Shown here: in pieces, positions 17,383 to 26,906 of the stretch | Layout of the letters: each line of letters opens with the position of its first letter | Position numbering within the stretch: position 1 is the first letter of the stretch | Assembly: GCF_019263705.2 (NCBI RefSeq) | Contig: NZ_JADQDK010000001.1 | Location: 2,232,001-2,296,000, forward strand | Source of the DNA: Pseudonocardia abyssalis | Lineage (GTDB): Bacteria; Actinomycetota; Actinomycetes; Mycobacteriales; Pseudonocardiaceae | Reading direction: 5' to 3' | Length of the DNA: 64,000 nucleotides | The notes under the pieces: generated by a model | What the model was told of the DNA's origin: nothing | The model's input: only the letters and a program-made list of their open reading frames with translations | The model's database searches: none | Position numbers and translations under genes: made by a program

Positions 17383-19716
17383 ATGGGATCCATGGTCGGC
17401 GCATCGGTGGTCCGCAAGGAGGACCCCGCACTGCTCACCGGACGCGGCACGTTCGTCGACGACATCCGGCTCTCCGGCACCGTGCACATGGTGTTCGTGC
17501 GCAGCTACACCGCCCACGCCCGGATCCTGTCGATCGACACGACCGGGGCCGCCCGGCTCCCCGGTGTGCTCGGGGTGTGGACGAACGCCGACCTCGAGGG
17601 CCTGCCCGCGTCGCGCTCCGTCCCCGGCATGCAGCGGCCGTGCCTGGCGAAGGACACGGTCCACTTCGTCGGCGAGCCCGTCGCCGTCGTCGTGGCCACC
17701 GACCGCTACCTCGCCGCCGACGCCGCCGAGGCCGTCCTGGTGGAGTACGAGGACCTGCCCGTCATGGCCTCGATCGCCGCGGCCACGGCCGAGGGCGCGA
17801 CACCGATCATGGACGGCCTGCCGTCGAACGTGGTGCTGGAGCAGCAGCTCTCGGCCACCGACGCGGAGGCAGAGCTGGCCGCGGCCCCGCACCGGCTCGC
17901 GATCGCGCTGGTCAACCAGCGCTGCGCCGCGGTGCCGATGGAGCCGACCGTCTGCCTGGCCGACTGGCAGTCCTCGGGACTGACGATCTGGGCCACCAGC
18001 CAGACCCCGCACCACATGCGCAACGAGATCGCGCAGATGTTCGGCCTGTCCCAGCAGGAGGTGCGGTTCGTCGCGCCCGACGTCGGCGGCGGGTTCGGCG
18101 CGAAGGCCTCGTTCTACCCGGAGTTCCTGCTCACCGCGGAGCTCTCCCGCCGCCTGCGCCGCCCCGTGAAGTACGTGGAGACGCGCAGCGAGAACATGAC
18201 GTCGATGGTCCACGGGCGGGCCCAGGAACACGACGTCGAGGTCGGCTTCGACGACGAGGGGCACCTGCTCGCCCTGCGCGTGCGCATCACCCAGGACTGC
18301 GGCGGCTGGCCGGACTCCACCGGTATCGGCCTGCCCACGCTCACCTCGTTCATGTCCGGCGGCTGCTACAAGATCCCGACGATCGCGCCGAGCTTCCGGT
18401 CCGTCGTCACCAACACCACGCCGGTCGGCTCCTACCGCGGCGCCGGCCGCCCCGAGGCCTCGTACATGATCGAGCGGGTCGTCGACCACGTCGCCGCCGA
18501 GCTCGGCATCGATCCCCTCGACGTGCGCCGCCGCAACTTCGTCCAGCCCGGCGAGATGCCCTACGCCACGCAGTTCGAGGGCATCGTCTACGACGAGGCG
18601 GACTTCCCCGGCGCGCTCGACAAGCTCCTCGAGCACGTCGACTACGAGGCGCTCCGCACGGAGCAGGCGGCCCGCCGCGAGGACCCGACCGCCCCGCTGC
18701 TGGGCATCGGCTTCTCCACGTTCGTCGAGATGGGCGGCTTCGGCCCGACGCCGCTGTTCGAGCAGTTCGGCTACGTCGGCGGGTGGGAGTCGGCCAACGT
18801 GCGGCTCAACGTCGACGGGTCGGCGGTGATCAAGGTCGGCACCAGCCCGCACGGGCAGGGCCACCAGACCGCGTTCGCGCAGATCGTGGCCGACCAGCTC
18901 TCGGTACCGTTCGAGCGGATCACGCTGATCCATGGCGACACCGCCACCGTGCAGGAGGGCATCGGCACGATGGGCAGCCGCGGCGTCCCCGTCGGCGGCT
19001 CGGCGGTGTTCAAGGCGGCCAACAAGGTCCGCGACAAGGCGATCCGCATCGCGGCGCACATGCTGGAGGCCGACGAGTCCGACATCGAGCTCGCCGACGG
19101 CCGGTTCTCCGTGCGCGGCGCGCCCGACCAGGGCGTCGACATGGCCGAGGTCGCGGTGCGCGCGTTCAAGCCGCACCTGCTGCCCGACGGCTTCGACCTC
19201 GGCCTCGACGAGACAGCGTTCCACGAACCGACCAACCTGTCCTACCCCTCGGGCGCGCACTGCTGCGTGGTGGAGATCGACCGCGACACCGGCAAGGTCC
19301 TCATCAGGCGCTACGTCGCGGTCGACGACTGCGGCGTCGTGATCAACCCGCTGATGGCGAAGGGGCAGATCCACGGGGGTGTCGCGCAGGGCATCGCGCA
19401 GGCGCTGATCGAGGAGGTCACCTACGCCGAGAACGGGCAGCCCGGCGCGGGCACCCTCGTCGACTACACGGTCCCGTCGGCGAAGGACCTCCCGCGGTAC
19501 GAGACCGACCACCTGGTCACGCCCACCAGCTTCAACCCGCTCGGCGCGAAGGGCCTCGGCGAGTCCGGGGCCACCGCGGCGCCGCAGGCCGTCGTGAACG
19601 CCGTCGTCGACGCGATGGGCCACCTCGGCGTCCGCACGATCGACATGCCCTGCACCCCGCAGAAGGTCTGGCGGGTCCTGAACGCCGCGCTCGCGGCGCA
19701 CGAGAACGGGAGCTGA
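17383..19716 (+). CDS. Xanthine dehydrogenase family molybdopterin-binding subunit (CoxL-like)
   Basis: This 777-aa large subunit of an aerobic molybdenum hydroxylase has VGASVVRKEDPALLTGRG at the N-terminus, VGGGFGAK near 240, the active-site loop GSYRGAGRPEA, SPHGQGHQT and a C-terminal GLGESGATAAPQA with the catalytic Glu. The loop lacks the Cys of true CO dehydrogenase (AYRCSFR), so it is a hydroxylase or aldehyde oxidase rather than form-I CODH. ATG 17383 has GAGGAGG 8 nt upstream. The 2Fe-2S gene follows after 8 nt and then an SDR, but no FAD (CoxM) subunit is present. Operator copy F is just upstream. Confidence 0.9.
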   Translation: MGSMVGASVVRKEDPALLTGRGTFVDDIRLSGTVHMVFVRSYTAHARILSIDTTGAARLPGVLGVWTNADLEGLPASRSVPGMQRPCLAKDTVHFVGEPVAVVVATDRYLAADAAEAVLVEYEDLPVMASIAAATAEGATPIMDGLPSNVVLEQQLSATDAEAELAAAPHRLAIALVNQRCAAVPMEPTVCLADWQSSGLTIWATSQTPHHMRNEIAQMFGLSQQEVRFVAPDVGGGFGAKASFYPEFLLTAELSRRLRRPVKYVETRSENMTSMVHGRAQEHDVEVGFDDEGHLLALRVRITQDCGGWPDSTGIGLPTLTSFMSGGCYKIPTIAPSFRSVVTNTTPVGSYRGAGRPEASYMIERVVDHVAAELGIDPLDVRRRNFVQPGEMPYATQFEGIVYDEADFPGALDKLLEHVDYEALRTEQAARREDPTAPLLGIGFSTFVEMGGFGPTPLFEQFGYVGGWESANVRLNVDGSAVIKVGTSPHGQGHQTAFAQIVADQLSVPFERITLIHGDTATVQEGIGTMGSRGVPVGGSAVFKAANKVRDKAIRIAAHMLEADESDIELADGRFSVRGAPDQGVDMAEVAVRAFKPHLLPDGFDLGLDETAFHEPTNLSYPSGAHCCVVEIDRDTGKVLIRRYVAVDDCGVVINPLMAKGQIHGGVAQGIAQALIEEVTYAENGQPGAGTLVDYTVPSAKDLPRYETDHLVTPTSFNPLGAKGLGESGATAAPQAVVNAVVDAMGHLGVRTIDMPCTPQKVWRVLNAALAAHENGS

Positions 19717-19724
19717 GCCCCCCC

Positions 19725-20234
19725 ATGTCCCACCACAAGGTCCGGATCACCGTCAACGGCACGGCGGGCGAGGACGAGGTCGAGGCCCGCCAGCTCCTCG
19801 TGCACTACCTGCGCGAGACGCGCGGGCTGACCGGCACCCACGTCGGGTGCGACACCTCCAACTGCGGCGCGTGCACCGTGCTGCTCGACGGGCGGACGGT
19901 GAAGTCCTGCACGGTCTTCACCGTCACCGCCGACGGAACCGACGTGCTCACCGTCGAGGGCCTCGACGAGCACGGCGAGATGTCGCCCGTGCAGCAGGGC
20001 TTCCAGGCGTGCCACGGGTTGCAGTGCGGCTACTGCACGCCGGGGATGGTCATGTCCGCCACGGGACTCCTGCTGGAGCAGCCCGACCCCGACGACGACG
20101 CCATCCGCGACGGCATCGAGGGGAACCTCTGCCGCTGCACGGGCTACGACATGATCGTCGACTCCGTGCGGTGGGCCGCCGCCCACGGCGGAGCCGGCAC
20201 CGCCGCCACCGCACACGCCGAAGGGAAGGTCTGA
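19725..20234 (+). CDS. (2Fe-2S)-binding protein, CoxS-like small subunit
   Basis: This 169-aa iron-sulfur subunit carries two [2Fe-2S] sites: GCDTSNCGACTVLL with KSCTVF, and QCGYCTPGMVM with GNLCRCTGY. The TPGM and CRCTGY forms are those of CoxS/XDH-type partners, distinct from the IorA-like protein at 12749. It carries electrons from the Moco subunit encoded 8 nt upstream. A low-complexity tail (GGAGTAATAHAEG) ends the protein. The following SDR gene starts one base after its stop. Confidence 0.93.
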   Translation: MSHHKVRITVNGTAGEDEVEARQLLVHYLRETRGLTGTHVGCDTSNCGACTVLLDGRTVKSCTVFTVTADGTDVLTVEGLDEHGEMSPVQQGFQACHGLQCGYCTPGMVMSATGLLLEQPDPDDDAIRDGIEGNLCRCTGYDMIVDSVRWAAAHGGAGTAATAHAEGKV

Positions 20235-20235
20235 C

Positions 20236-21078
20236 GTGGCCGCCGTGCTCCGCGGGCTCGAGGGGAAGAACGTCCTGATCACCGGGGCGGCGAAGGGGCA
20301 GGGCTTCAGCCACGCCAAGGCGTTCGCCGACGCGGGGGCCGACATCGCCGCACTCGACATCACCGAGCCGATCGCCGACATCTACCCGCTGGCCACCGCC
20401 GGGATGCTGGACGCGACCGTCGCGGCCATCGAGGACCTGGACCGGCGCGTCATCCCGCTGCCGTGCGACCTCCGTGACGAGAGCCAGGTCGAGTCCTCCG
20501 TCGCGAAGGCGCTGGACTTCTTCGACGGCCGCATCGACGTGCTCGTCTGCAACGCGGGCGTCGCCGCGCTGGACTCGATCCAGGGCATGCGCAGCCACGT
20601 GCTGGACGCGGTGTTCGACACGATCGTCAAGGGGCACATGTACGTGGCGAAGTTCGTCGTCCCGAACATGATCGAGCGGCGGTCCGGGAAGATCGTCAAC
20701 ATCTCCTCGGGCGTGACGGGGTCGGGCCACGCCCAGCTCTCGCACTACGTCGCGGCCAAGCACGCCATCCAGGGCCTGACGTCGGCGTGGGCGTTCGAGC
20801 TCGCGGAGTTCGACATCAACGTCAACTGCGTCGCCCCGGCCACGATCCGCCCCGGCGACGGCCAGGGGTCGGGGATGGTGCTGGGGCTGGCCGGCGAGGT
20901 CGGCATGACCGCCGACGACGCCTATGAGATGTTCTCCGCCGCCGGCAACATGCCCGGGCCCAAGTGGCGCACGGAGATGCAGAACATCACCGACGCCGTG
21001 CTGTTCCTCGCCTCCGACAACGCCGACCAGATCACCGGTCACGTCCTGCGCGTCGACGCGGGGCAGGGCGCCCGCTGA
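20236..21078 (+). CDS. SDR oxidoreductase, mycofactocin-coupled type
   Basis: This 280-aa SDR has the mycofactocin-coupled family's pattern: ITGAAKGQGFSHAKAFADAG at the NAD site, a long insertion after strand 2 (DITEPIADIYPLATAG) and CDLRDESQVE. NISSGVTGSG, YVAAK and a standard C-terminal RVDAGQGAR follow. Members keep NAD tightly bound and pass electrons to the peptide cofactor mycofactocin. The family match is from recalled motifs. It is the third gene of the CoxL-CoxS operon (one-base gap), so it probably oxidises an alcohol to the aldehyde used by the molybdenum enzyme, or its product. No mycofactocin biosynthesis genes are in the window. Confidence 0.78.
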   Translation: MAAVLRGLEGKNVLITGAAKGQGFSHAKAFADAGADIAALDITEPIADIYPLATAGMLDATVAAIEDLDRRVIPLPCDLRDESQVESSVAKALDFFDGRIDVLVCNAGVAALDSIQGMRSHVLDAVFDTIVKGHMYVAKFVVPNMIERRSGKIVNISSGVTGSGHAQLSHYVAAKHAIQGLTSAWAFELAEFDINVNCVAPATIRPGDGQGSGMVLGLAGEVGMTADDAYEMFSAAGNMPGPKWRTEMQNITDAVLFLASDNADQITGHVLRVDAGQGAR

Positions 21079-21103
21079 CCGCACGGGCCCTCGGGTCCGG
21101 CCC

Positions 21104-21499
21104 TCAGGGGACCGGCTCGATCGCGACGGCCCGCCGGTCGGGGTCCCGGACGACGATCCGCCCGGTCGGGGTGCACCCCGGGACGGGCACGCCCTCGCCG
21201 AGCAGCCGGCGGCGCAGGGCCCGCACGTCCCGGGCACCGAGCCGGATCCAGGGGTCCTCCGCCACGGGCTCGCCGGACGGCGTCCGCCGTCCGGCCTGGA
21301 CCAGCACGAACGTGACGGCCTGGCAGCGCAGCAGGACCCACCCGTCGGCCGCGCGCACGACGTCGCACCCCAGCCGGAGGTAGAAGTCCAGGGAGCGGGT
21401 CATGTCCGTCACCTCCGCCCGCGGCACGCGGGCGGGGCGGTCGGGCACTCGGTCGGCCCCTGCGGGGCGGACGGAGGTGGGGCTGAGCGTCGCGGTCAT
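21104..21499 (-). CDS. VOC family protein (glyoxalase/bleomycin resistance fold)
   Basis: This 131-aa single-domain VOC protein includes AEVTDMTRSLDFYLRLGCDVV, a WVLLRCQAVTFVLVQAG strand pair and VRDPDRRAVAIEPV. The usual metal-binding His/Glu pattern is not obvious, so it may be a binding or resistance protein rather than an active dioxygenase or glyoxalase. The ATG at 21499 has a GGAGG site. It is transcribed toward the mycofactocin-type SDR (25-bp convergent gap) and faces away from mycothione reductase. Confidence 0.7.
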   Translation of the reverse strand: MTATLSPTSVRPAGADRVPDRPARVPRAEVTDMTRSLDFYLRLGCDVVRAADGWVLLRCQAVTFVLVQAGRRTPSGEPVAEDPWIRLGARDVRALRRRLLGEGVPVPGCTPTGRIVVRDPDRRAVAIEPVP

Positions 21500-21550
21500 C
21501 GGGCCTCCGGTCGGGATGACGGTCACGGGCGGGACGAACGTCCCGCGGGT

Positions 21551-21587
21551 CGGTGCGCCGGGCCGGGTCGACAGCCCCGGCGCACCG
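21551..21587. other. Strong hairpin in the 400-bp gap upstream of mtr
   Basis: Bases 21551-21562 and 21576-21587 form a perfect 12-bp stem (CGGTGCGCCGGG with its complement) and a 13-nt loop, without a T-tract. No gene is supported between 21500 and 21898. The rest is GC-rich leader with a relatively AT-rich patch (GCATAAAGCC) near 21745 that may lie close to the mtr promoter. Confidence 0.4.
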
Positions 21588-21898
21588 GGTCGCGCGGGCC
21601 GCAGCCGGCCGGTGGGGTCGATCGGGCCGCCGCCGGACCACCCGGGGACGCGGATCGTGCGGCGCCCGCCGGGCTGCCGCACCCACCCACGAGAAAACCC
21701 CGCACCTCGGGCTGTCGCGGTCGACGCGATACACCGGGTCCGGGGCATAAAGCCGAGCAGCTGTCGCGCTCGGACCCTCACCGTAGGGTCGGGGTGCCCG
21801 AGCGGCAACTGGTGGGAACGGGTTGCGGGAGGCACCCCGCGGGTAGGTACCGGGCACGGACGTCGACCACGGGGTCCGCGCCCCCGGAGGAGTCCGCG

Positions 21899-23260
21899 AT
21901 GCCGTCCGTCCACCACCAGCTCGTCGTCGTCGGCACCGGCTCGGGCAACACCGTGATCGACGACTCCTTCGCCGACCTCGACGTCGCGATCGTCGAGCGC
22001 GAGGAGCGCTTCGGCGGGACCTGCCTCAACGTCGGCTGCATCCCGACGAAGATGCTCGCTTACACCGCCGAGGTGGTCGACACCGTCGAGCGCGCGGGCC
22101 GGTTCGGCGTCGACGCCGAGCTGGGCGGGATGCGCTGGACCGACGTCCGCGACCGCGTCCTCGGACGGGTCGACCCGATCGCGCGGGAGGGTCGCGACGG
22201 CCGCCGCGACACCTCGTGGATCACGGTGCACACCGGCCACGCCCGGTTCACCGGACCGCGGACCCTCGACGTCGACGGCACCACGGTCACCGCCGACCGG
22301 ATCGTGCTCGCCTCCGGCAGCAGGCCGCTGGTCCCGCCGCCCGTCGCCGAGTCCGGGCTGCCCTACGAGACCTCCGACACCATCATGCGCCGGGACGGGG
22401 TCCCCGGCCGGCTCGCGGTGCTGGGCGGCGGCTACATCGCCGCCGAGTTCGCGCACGTGTTCGCGGTCGCCGGGTCCGAGATCGTGATCATCGAGCAGGG
22501 CGGGACCCTGCTGGGCCCACAGGACGAGACCGTCGCGGAGGAGTTCACCGCACTCGCCGCGAAGCGCTACGAGCTGCACCTGGGCCGCGAGCTCACCGGG
22601 GTGTCGGGGTCGCCGGGGGCGCTGCGGCTGACGCTGGACGACGGGTCGACCGTCGAGGCCGACACGCTGCTCGTCGCCGTGGGCCGCATCCCCAACGGCG
22701 ACCTGATGGACCTCGCCGAAGGCGGCGTGGAGGTCGACGAGAAGGGACTCGTGCTCGTCGACGAGCACCAGCGCACCACCGCCGAGGGCGTGTGGGCGCT
22801 CGGCGACGTCTGCTCCCCGGTCCCGCTCAAGCACGTCGCCAACCGGGAGGCCGACGTCGTGCGGCACAACCTGCTCCACCCCGACGACCTGCGGTCCGCC
22901 GACCACGACACCGTCCCGTCCGCGGTGTTCACCGACCCGCAGATCGCCCAGGTCGGGGCCACCGAGCAGGAGCTGCGCGAGGCGGGCACGCCCTACCGGG
23001 TCGGGACCACCCGCTTCGGCGACACCGCCTACGGCTGGGCGATGGAGGACGACACCGGGTTCTGCAAGGTCCTCACCGACCCCGACACCGGCACGATCCT
23101 CGGCGCACACGTCATGGGACCGCAGGCCCCCACCCTCATCCAGCCCCTCGTCCTCGCCGTCACCCTCGCCATCCCCGCCCGCACGCTCGTCGACCGGCCG
23201 TACTGGATCCACCCGGCGCTCACCGAGGTCGTCCAGCAGGCGCTCATCGCGGCCACCTGA
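21899..23260 (+). CDS. mtr: Mycothione reductase
   Basis: This 453-aa flavoprotein disulfide reductase has the redox-active [15 protein letters not shown] near residues 38-52, a FAD-binding VVGTGSGN at the start, NADPH-binding [13 protein letters not shown] mid-protein, a second FAD motif [11 protein letters not shown], and the C-terminal dimer-interface [12 protein letters not shown] with the catalytic His-Glu pair. GTGSGN rather than GGGPGG at the N-terminus and the overall length are typical of mycothione reductase, which recycles mycothiol disulfide with NADPH. That thiol is found only in actinobacteria, so this gene anchors the taxonomy. The ATG has a GGAGGAG site. Confidence 0.92.
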   Translation: MPSVHHQLVVVGTGSGNTVIDDSFADLDVAIVEREERFGGTCLNVGCIPTKMLAYTAEVVDTVERAGRFGVDAELGGMRWTDVRDRVLGRVDPIAREGRDGRRDTSWITVHTGHARFTGPRTLDVDGTTVTADRIVLASGSRPLVPPPVAESGLPYETSDTIMRRDGVPGRLAVLGGGYIAAEFAHVFAVAGSEIVIIEQGGTLLGPQDETVAEEFTALAAKRYELHLGRELTGVSGSPGALRLTLDDGSTVEADTLLVAVGRIPNGDLMDLAEGGVEVDEKGLVLVDEHQRTTAEGVWALGDVCSPVPLKHVANREADVVRHNLLHPDDLRSADHDTVPSAVFTDPQIAQVGATEQELREAGTPYRVGTTRFGDTAYGWAMEDDTGFCKVLTDPDTGTILGAHVMGPQAPTLIQPLVLAVTLAIPARTLVDRPYWIHPALTEVVQQALIAAT

Positions 23261-23272
23261 CCCTCCCCCGGC

Positions 23273-23299
23273 GGACAACACCGGGGCAGCCCGTTGTCC
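23273..23299. promoter_or_regulatory. GGACAA-N15-TTGTCC inverted repeat upstream of the plus-strand BMC-H gene
   Basis: Perfect 7-bp arms GGACAAC and GTTGTCC are separated by 13 bp, spanning 27 bp in all. The same 27-bp architecture recurs at 31925-31951 in front of the other shell operon. It lies 95 bp upstream of the BMC-H start. Confidence 0.65.
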
Positions 23300-23393
23300 T
23301 GCGCGGACAGCTCCCGGCGCCGCCCGACGGGTTAGCGTCGAGCCCTCGGGAGAGCGAGGGCGCGCCGGACGCCACCCGGAGGAGGAGACCGCC

Positions 23394-23681
23394 GTGGCAG
23401 GTGCAGTGGGATTCGTCGAGACCAAGGGCCTGGTCGGGGCCATCGAGGCGGCCGACGCGATGGTCAAGTCCGCGAACGTCGTGATCGAGGGCTATCGCAC
23501 CATGCGCAACGGCCAGGTCTCCATCGTGGTGCGCGGCGACGTCGGGGCCGTCACGGCGGCGGTCGCCGCGGGCAGGGCCGCCGCGCTGCGGGTGGGCGAG
23601 CTGTACACCAGCCACGTCATCGCTCGCCCGCACGACGAGACCGAGGGCGTGCTCGCTCAGGCGATCACCCCGACCGCGTGA
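23394..23681 (+). CDS. BMC-H shell hexamer protein (PduA/EutM/CcmK type)
   Basis: This 95-aa single-BMC-domain protein begins [20 protein letters not shown] and continues [25 protein letters not shown] and [11 protein letters not shown]. These are hallmarks of hexamer-forming microcompartment shell proteins that tile the facets. It is 95 residues, a normal length. The GTG start follows GGAGGAGG by 6 nt. Unlike the other shell genes it is on the plus strand, on its own, converging with the PucR-type regulator 12 bp away. Its promoter carries the same inverted repeat as the main shell operon. Confidence 0.96.
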   Translation: MAGAVGFVETKGLVGAIEAADAMVKSANVVIEGYRTMRNGQVSIVVRGDVGAVTAAVAAGRAAALRVGELYTSHVIARPHDETEGVLAQAITPTA

Positions 23682-23693
23682 CCCTCCGGGCCG

Positions 23694-25856
23694 TCAGCCG
23701 GTCTCCTCGGTGGCGGTCCGGTTGATCTGGAGCAGGCGCAGCGCGAAGTCGGCCCGCATGCGGTCCTCGTGGCGGCTCAGGTCGAGGCCGGTGAGCTGAC
23801 GGATCCGCTCGAGGCGGTAGCGCAGGGTCTTGTGGTGGATGAACAGCCGCTCCGCCGCGACGCGCTGCGAGCAGTCGGACTCGAAGAAGACCCGCAGGGA
23901 CCGGACCAGTGCCCCGTCGTTGTCGCGGTCGTAGGCGACGAGGGGCCCGGTCACGTCGTCGATGAAGGTCTGCAGGTCCGGGTCGTCACCGGTGCCGAGC
24001 AGCAGGCGCACGATGCCGAGCTCCTCGTAGAGGAACGCGGTGTGCCCGCCGAGCCGCCGGGCGGCCGACAGCGCGGTGCGGGCCTCGTTCAGGGCGCTGG
24101 GGAGCTCGATGGCGTCGTCGTGCTCGCGGCTGACCCCCCAGGTGACCCGCAGCCCGGGCTGGTCGCGGTGGACCGCGGCCGAGACGGCCGCGACGAGGTC
24201 CTTCGCCGCGGCCGGGTCGATGTCGGCGGCGATCGCGACGAGCAGGTCCCCGCGCAGGCTCGCGAGCGTCAGCCCGCGGCCGTCGTCGAGGGACCGGACC
24301 GTGCGCAGCACGTCGCGACGGACCCGGTCGGTCTGCGAGGTGTCCCAGCCCTCCTGCGCGGCGAGGTCCTCGACGTTGTCGATCTGCCCATGCACGACGC
24401 GCAGGGCGCCGGTCAGGGTGACGCCCAGCTGCTGCGCGCGGGTGCGGGCGGCGACGCGGTGCTCGACCGGCCCCTGCAGGAGGTCCCACAGGACCTGCTC
24501 GATCGCCTCGGACCGGGCCCGGCTCGCCGCGCGCTGGCGCAGCAGGGCCAGCGAGCACGCCATCGCGACCTGCCCGGCGACGGCCTCCATCAGTTCCGAG
24601 GACTGGCGCCCCTGGACCAGCAGCACCCGGCCGACCTGGTCGCCGTCGGCGTAGACGGGCCGGATCCAGTGGGTCGGCTCCCGCGGGACCGCGCGCCGGG
24701 TGGCCGCCGACTCCGGCAGCCGCCCGGGCAGCGATCCGACGACCTGCGACCCGGTGTGCGAGGCGATCATCGCGCCGTCCGGGCCGTAGACGCCGACCTC
24801 ACAGTCGAGCTCGACGGCGACGGTGCGGGCGATCGCGGGTAGCCCGCCGCCCTCGATGACGGTGGTCAGCAGCGTCTGCTGCAGCCGGGAGGAATGGTCA
24901 AGCACGGCGACCTGGTGCTGCAGCGCGTCGCGGGCACGCTCGGTCTCCGCGGTGGACGCGGCCTGCTCGTCGTGCAGCCGCGCGTTGTCGATCGCGATCG
25001 TGGCGAAGTCGGCCAGGGTGACCATCCGGCGGATGTCGTGCTCGGTGAAGATCGACCGGCGCCGCCGCCACACCTCGAGGACGCCGATGAACTCGCCCTG
25101 CAGCCGCAGCGGCACGGCCAGCGCGGACCGCGTCTCCTCGCGCTCGGCCAGCGACATGAAGTCGTGGCTGATCGTCTCGTCGTCGAGGTAGGAGTCGACC
25201 TTCGCCGGCTCACCGGTCAGGAACACCAGCCCCGCGACGCCCTGGCCGCGGTGCATCCGCAGACGCGCGGTCTCCGCGACGCGGTTGCCCACGCACGAGC
25301 GCATCCGGACCACGTCGCCCTCGCGCAGCATCACCCCGCAGATGTCGGCGTCGAGCAGGCCCATGGTGCGTTCGGCCACCGACAGCAGCAGGCGGTCGAC
25401 GTCGCGCACGGACAGCAGCTGGCGGACGACGTCCCGGATGACCCCGGCCTCCGCCCCCGCCGCGTCGATCTCCCGGGTGGTGGTCTGCTGCCGTAGCAGC
25501 AGCGACAGCCACGCGCACGCCTGCCGCAGGAGGCTCGTCCACTCGGGCTCCCACCGGGCCGAGGGGTCCCAGCAGACGGCGACCGATCCGCCGTCGGCGG
25601 CGATCACCCCTTGACGGGACCGGCAGCTCCCGTTCGTCACACCGGTCTGGGGCAGGCCCGCGACACCGGTGCCGGGCCCCGCGAGGGCGGTCCAGCGCTC
25701 CCCCGTCCATGCCGCGACCGTGACGGGCGTGCCGGAGAGCAGCGAGGCGCGTCCGGCGAGGTCACCGGCGGCCTCGCCGACGTCGGCGGGCAGGGTCTGC
25801 AGCAGGTCGGCGAGGCTGTCGCGCTGGGCCCGCAGATCCAGCTCGGACAGGGTCAT
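23694..25856 (-). CDS. GAF-domain PucR/CdaR-type transcriptional regulator
   Basis: This 720-aa regulator has an N-terminal region of unclear fold, a GAF sensor domain near residues ~150-300 (RLLLSVAERTMGLLDADICGV... AVPLRLQGEFIGVLEVW), a central GGDEF-like CdaR segment (~500-600), and a C-terminal PucR helix-turn-helix (ERLFIHHKTLRYRLERI). PucR-type proteins activate catabolic operons upon ligand binding. It is the last gene of the main microcompartment operon, 15 nt after the alcohol dehydrogenase gene, and so is the likely regulator of this locus. The GGACAA-N15-TTGTCC sites are candidate targets (inference). Confidence 0.88.
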   Translation of the reverse strand: MTLSELDLRAQRDSLADLLQTLPADVGEAAGDLAGRASLLSGTPVTVAAWTGERWTALAGPGTGVAGLPQTGVTNGSCRSRQGVIAADGGSVAVCWDPSARWEPEWTSLLRQACAWLSLLLRQQTTTREIDAAGAEAGVIRDVVRQLLSVRDVDRLLLSVAERTMGLLDADICGVMLREGDVVRMRSCVGNRVAETARLRMHRGQGVAGLVFLTGEPAKVDSYLDDETISHDFMSLAEREETRSALAVPLRLQGEFIGVLEVWRRRRSIFTEHDIRRMVTLADFATIAIDNARLHDEQAASTAETERARDALQHQVAVLDHSSRLQQTLLTTVIEGGGLPAIARTVAVELDCEVGVYGPDGAMIASHTGSQVVGSLPGRLPESAATRRAVPREPTHWIRPVYADGDQVGRVLLVQGRQSSELMEAVAGQVAMACSLALLRQRAASRARSEAIEQVLWDLLQGPVEHRVAARTRAQQLGVTLTGALRVVHGQIDNVEDLAAQEGWDTSQTDRVRRDVLRTVRSLDDGRGLTLASLRGDLLVAIAADIDPAAAKDLVAAVSAAVHRDQPGLRVTWGVSREHDDAIELPSALNEARTALSAARRLGGHTAFLYEELGIVRLLLGTGDDPDLQTFIDDVTGPLVAYDRDNDGALVRSLRVFFESDCSQRVAAERLFIHHKTLRYRLERIRQLTGLDLSRHEDRMRADFALRLLQINRTATEETG

Positions 25857-25871
25857 CGGTGCCTCCGCCGC

Positions 25872-26906
25872 TCAGAACGCGATCAGCGACTTGAGCGTAC
25901 GTCGCTGCGCCATGCGCCGATACGCGTCCGGAACGCCGTCGATGTCAACCGTCTCGGACGCGACGACGGTCGGATCGACCGCCCCGGAGCGCACGAGGGC
26001 GAGCAGCGCGTCGCCGTCGCGCATGAGGTCGCCGATGGCGAACCGCAGCGTCAGCTCGTCGGCGAACGCCCTGGCGACCGGCAACGGCCAGGTCGGGTCC
26101 GCGTGCACCCCCACCGAGACGATCGTCCCCCGCCGACGGACGAGCCCGAACGCGGACTCGAGCCCGCGCGGACCGCCGATGGCGTCGATCACCGCGTCGG
26201 CCCCGCGGCCGTCGGTGACCTCGTCCACGAGGGCGCGCGCCCCGTCGGGATCGGTGCCCAGTGCGCCCTCGCCCGCGGCCAGCGCCCGCCGCTGCTCGAC
26301 CGGCTCGCTCACCACCACGACCCCCGCCCCGCAGGCCTGCGCGGCGAGGCTCGTGAGCTGCCCGACCGGTCCGCCGCCCAGTACCGCGACCGTGTCGCCC
26401 GGACGCAGGCCGCAGCGCTGCACGGCCGCGTAGCCGGTGGCGAGGGTGTCGCCCAGGAACACCGCGGCGTCCAGCGCGACGTCGTCGGGCACCGCACACA
26501 GGACGGTGTCGGCGAACGGGACCCGCACCAGCTCGGCCTGGGACCCGGCCAGCGCCGGACCGAACGCGGCTCCGGTGCCGAAGAACCGGCGCTGCCCGCA
26601 CTCCCAGTGGTCACCGCGGCGGCACCACCAGCAGGTGCCGCAGGCGGTGAAGTCGGCCCCGACCACCCGGTCGCCGACGCGGTGGCCCACCACCGCGGGC
26701 CCGACCTCGACGACCTCCCCGGCGAACTCGTGCCCGAGGACCGTGCCCCGCGGCACGTGCTCGGCGTGGGAGACGATGTGCAGGTCGGTGCCGCAGACCG
26801 CGGCGCGGCGGACCCGCACGACGGCGTCGGTGGGGTCGGCGACCGCGGCGTCGGTGACCGACTCCACGCTCACCCGGCCGTCGCCGCCGAACACGACCGC
26901 CCTCAT
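25872..26906 (-). CDS. Zinc-dependent alcohol dehydrogenase (MDR family)
   Basis: This 344-aa medium-chain dehydrogenase has the catalytic zinc site from CGTDLH (~38-43) and LGHEFAG (~57-63), a structural zinc site as C-x2-C-x2-C-x7-C (CGTCWWCRRGDHWECG), and the NAD-binding VAVLGGGPVGQL. It probably interconverts the aldehyde of this pathway with its alcohol, either feeding the pathway or recycling NAD+ inside the microcompartment. Its ATG overlaps the stop of the malate-dehydrogenase-like gene (ATGA, 26903-26906). No obvious encapsulation peptide is seen. Confidence 0.88.
   Translation of the reverse strand: MRAVVFGGDGRVSVESVTDAAVADPTDAVVRVRRAAVCGTDLHIVSHAEHVPRGTVLGHEFAGEVVEVGPAVVGHRVGDRVVGADFTACGTCWWCRRGDHWECGQRRFFGTGAAFGPALAGSQAELVRVPFADTVLCAVPDDVALDAAVFLGDTLATGYAAVQRCGLRPGDTVAVLGGGPVGQLTSLAAQACGAGVVVVSEPVEQRRALAAGEGALGTDPDGARALVDEVTDGRGADAVIDAIGGPRGLESAFGLVRRRGTIVSVGVHADPTWPLPVARAFADELTLRFAIGDLMRDGDALLALVRSGAVDPTVVASETVDIDGVPDAYRRMAQRRTLKSLIAF

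Noticed and set aside
17383..19716. Aerobic CO dehydrogenase (CoxL)
   Set aside because: The active-site loop reads SYRGAGR, not AYRCSFR, and the FAD subunit is absent, so form-I CODH is not supported.
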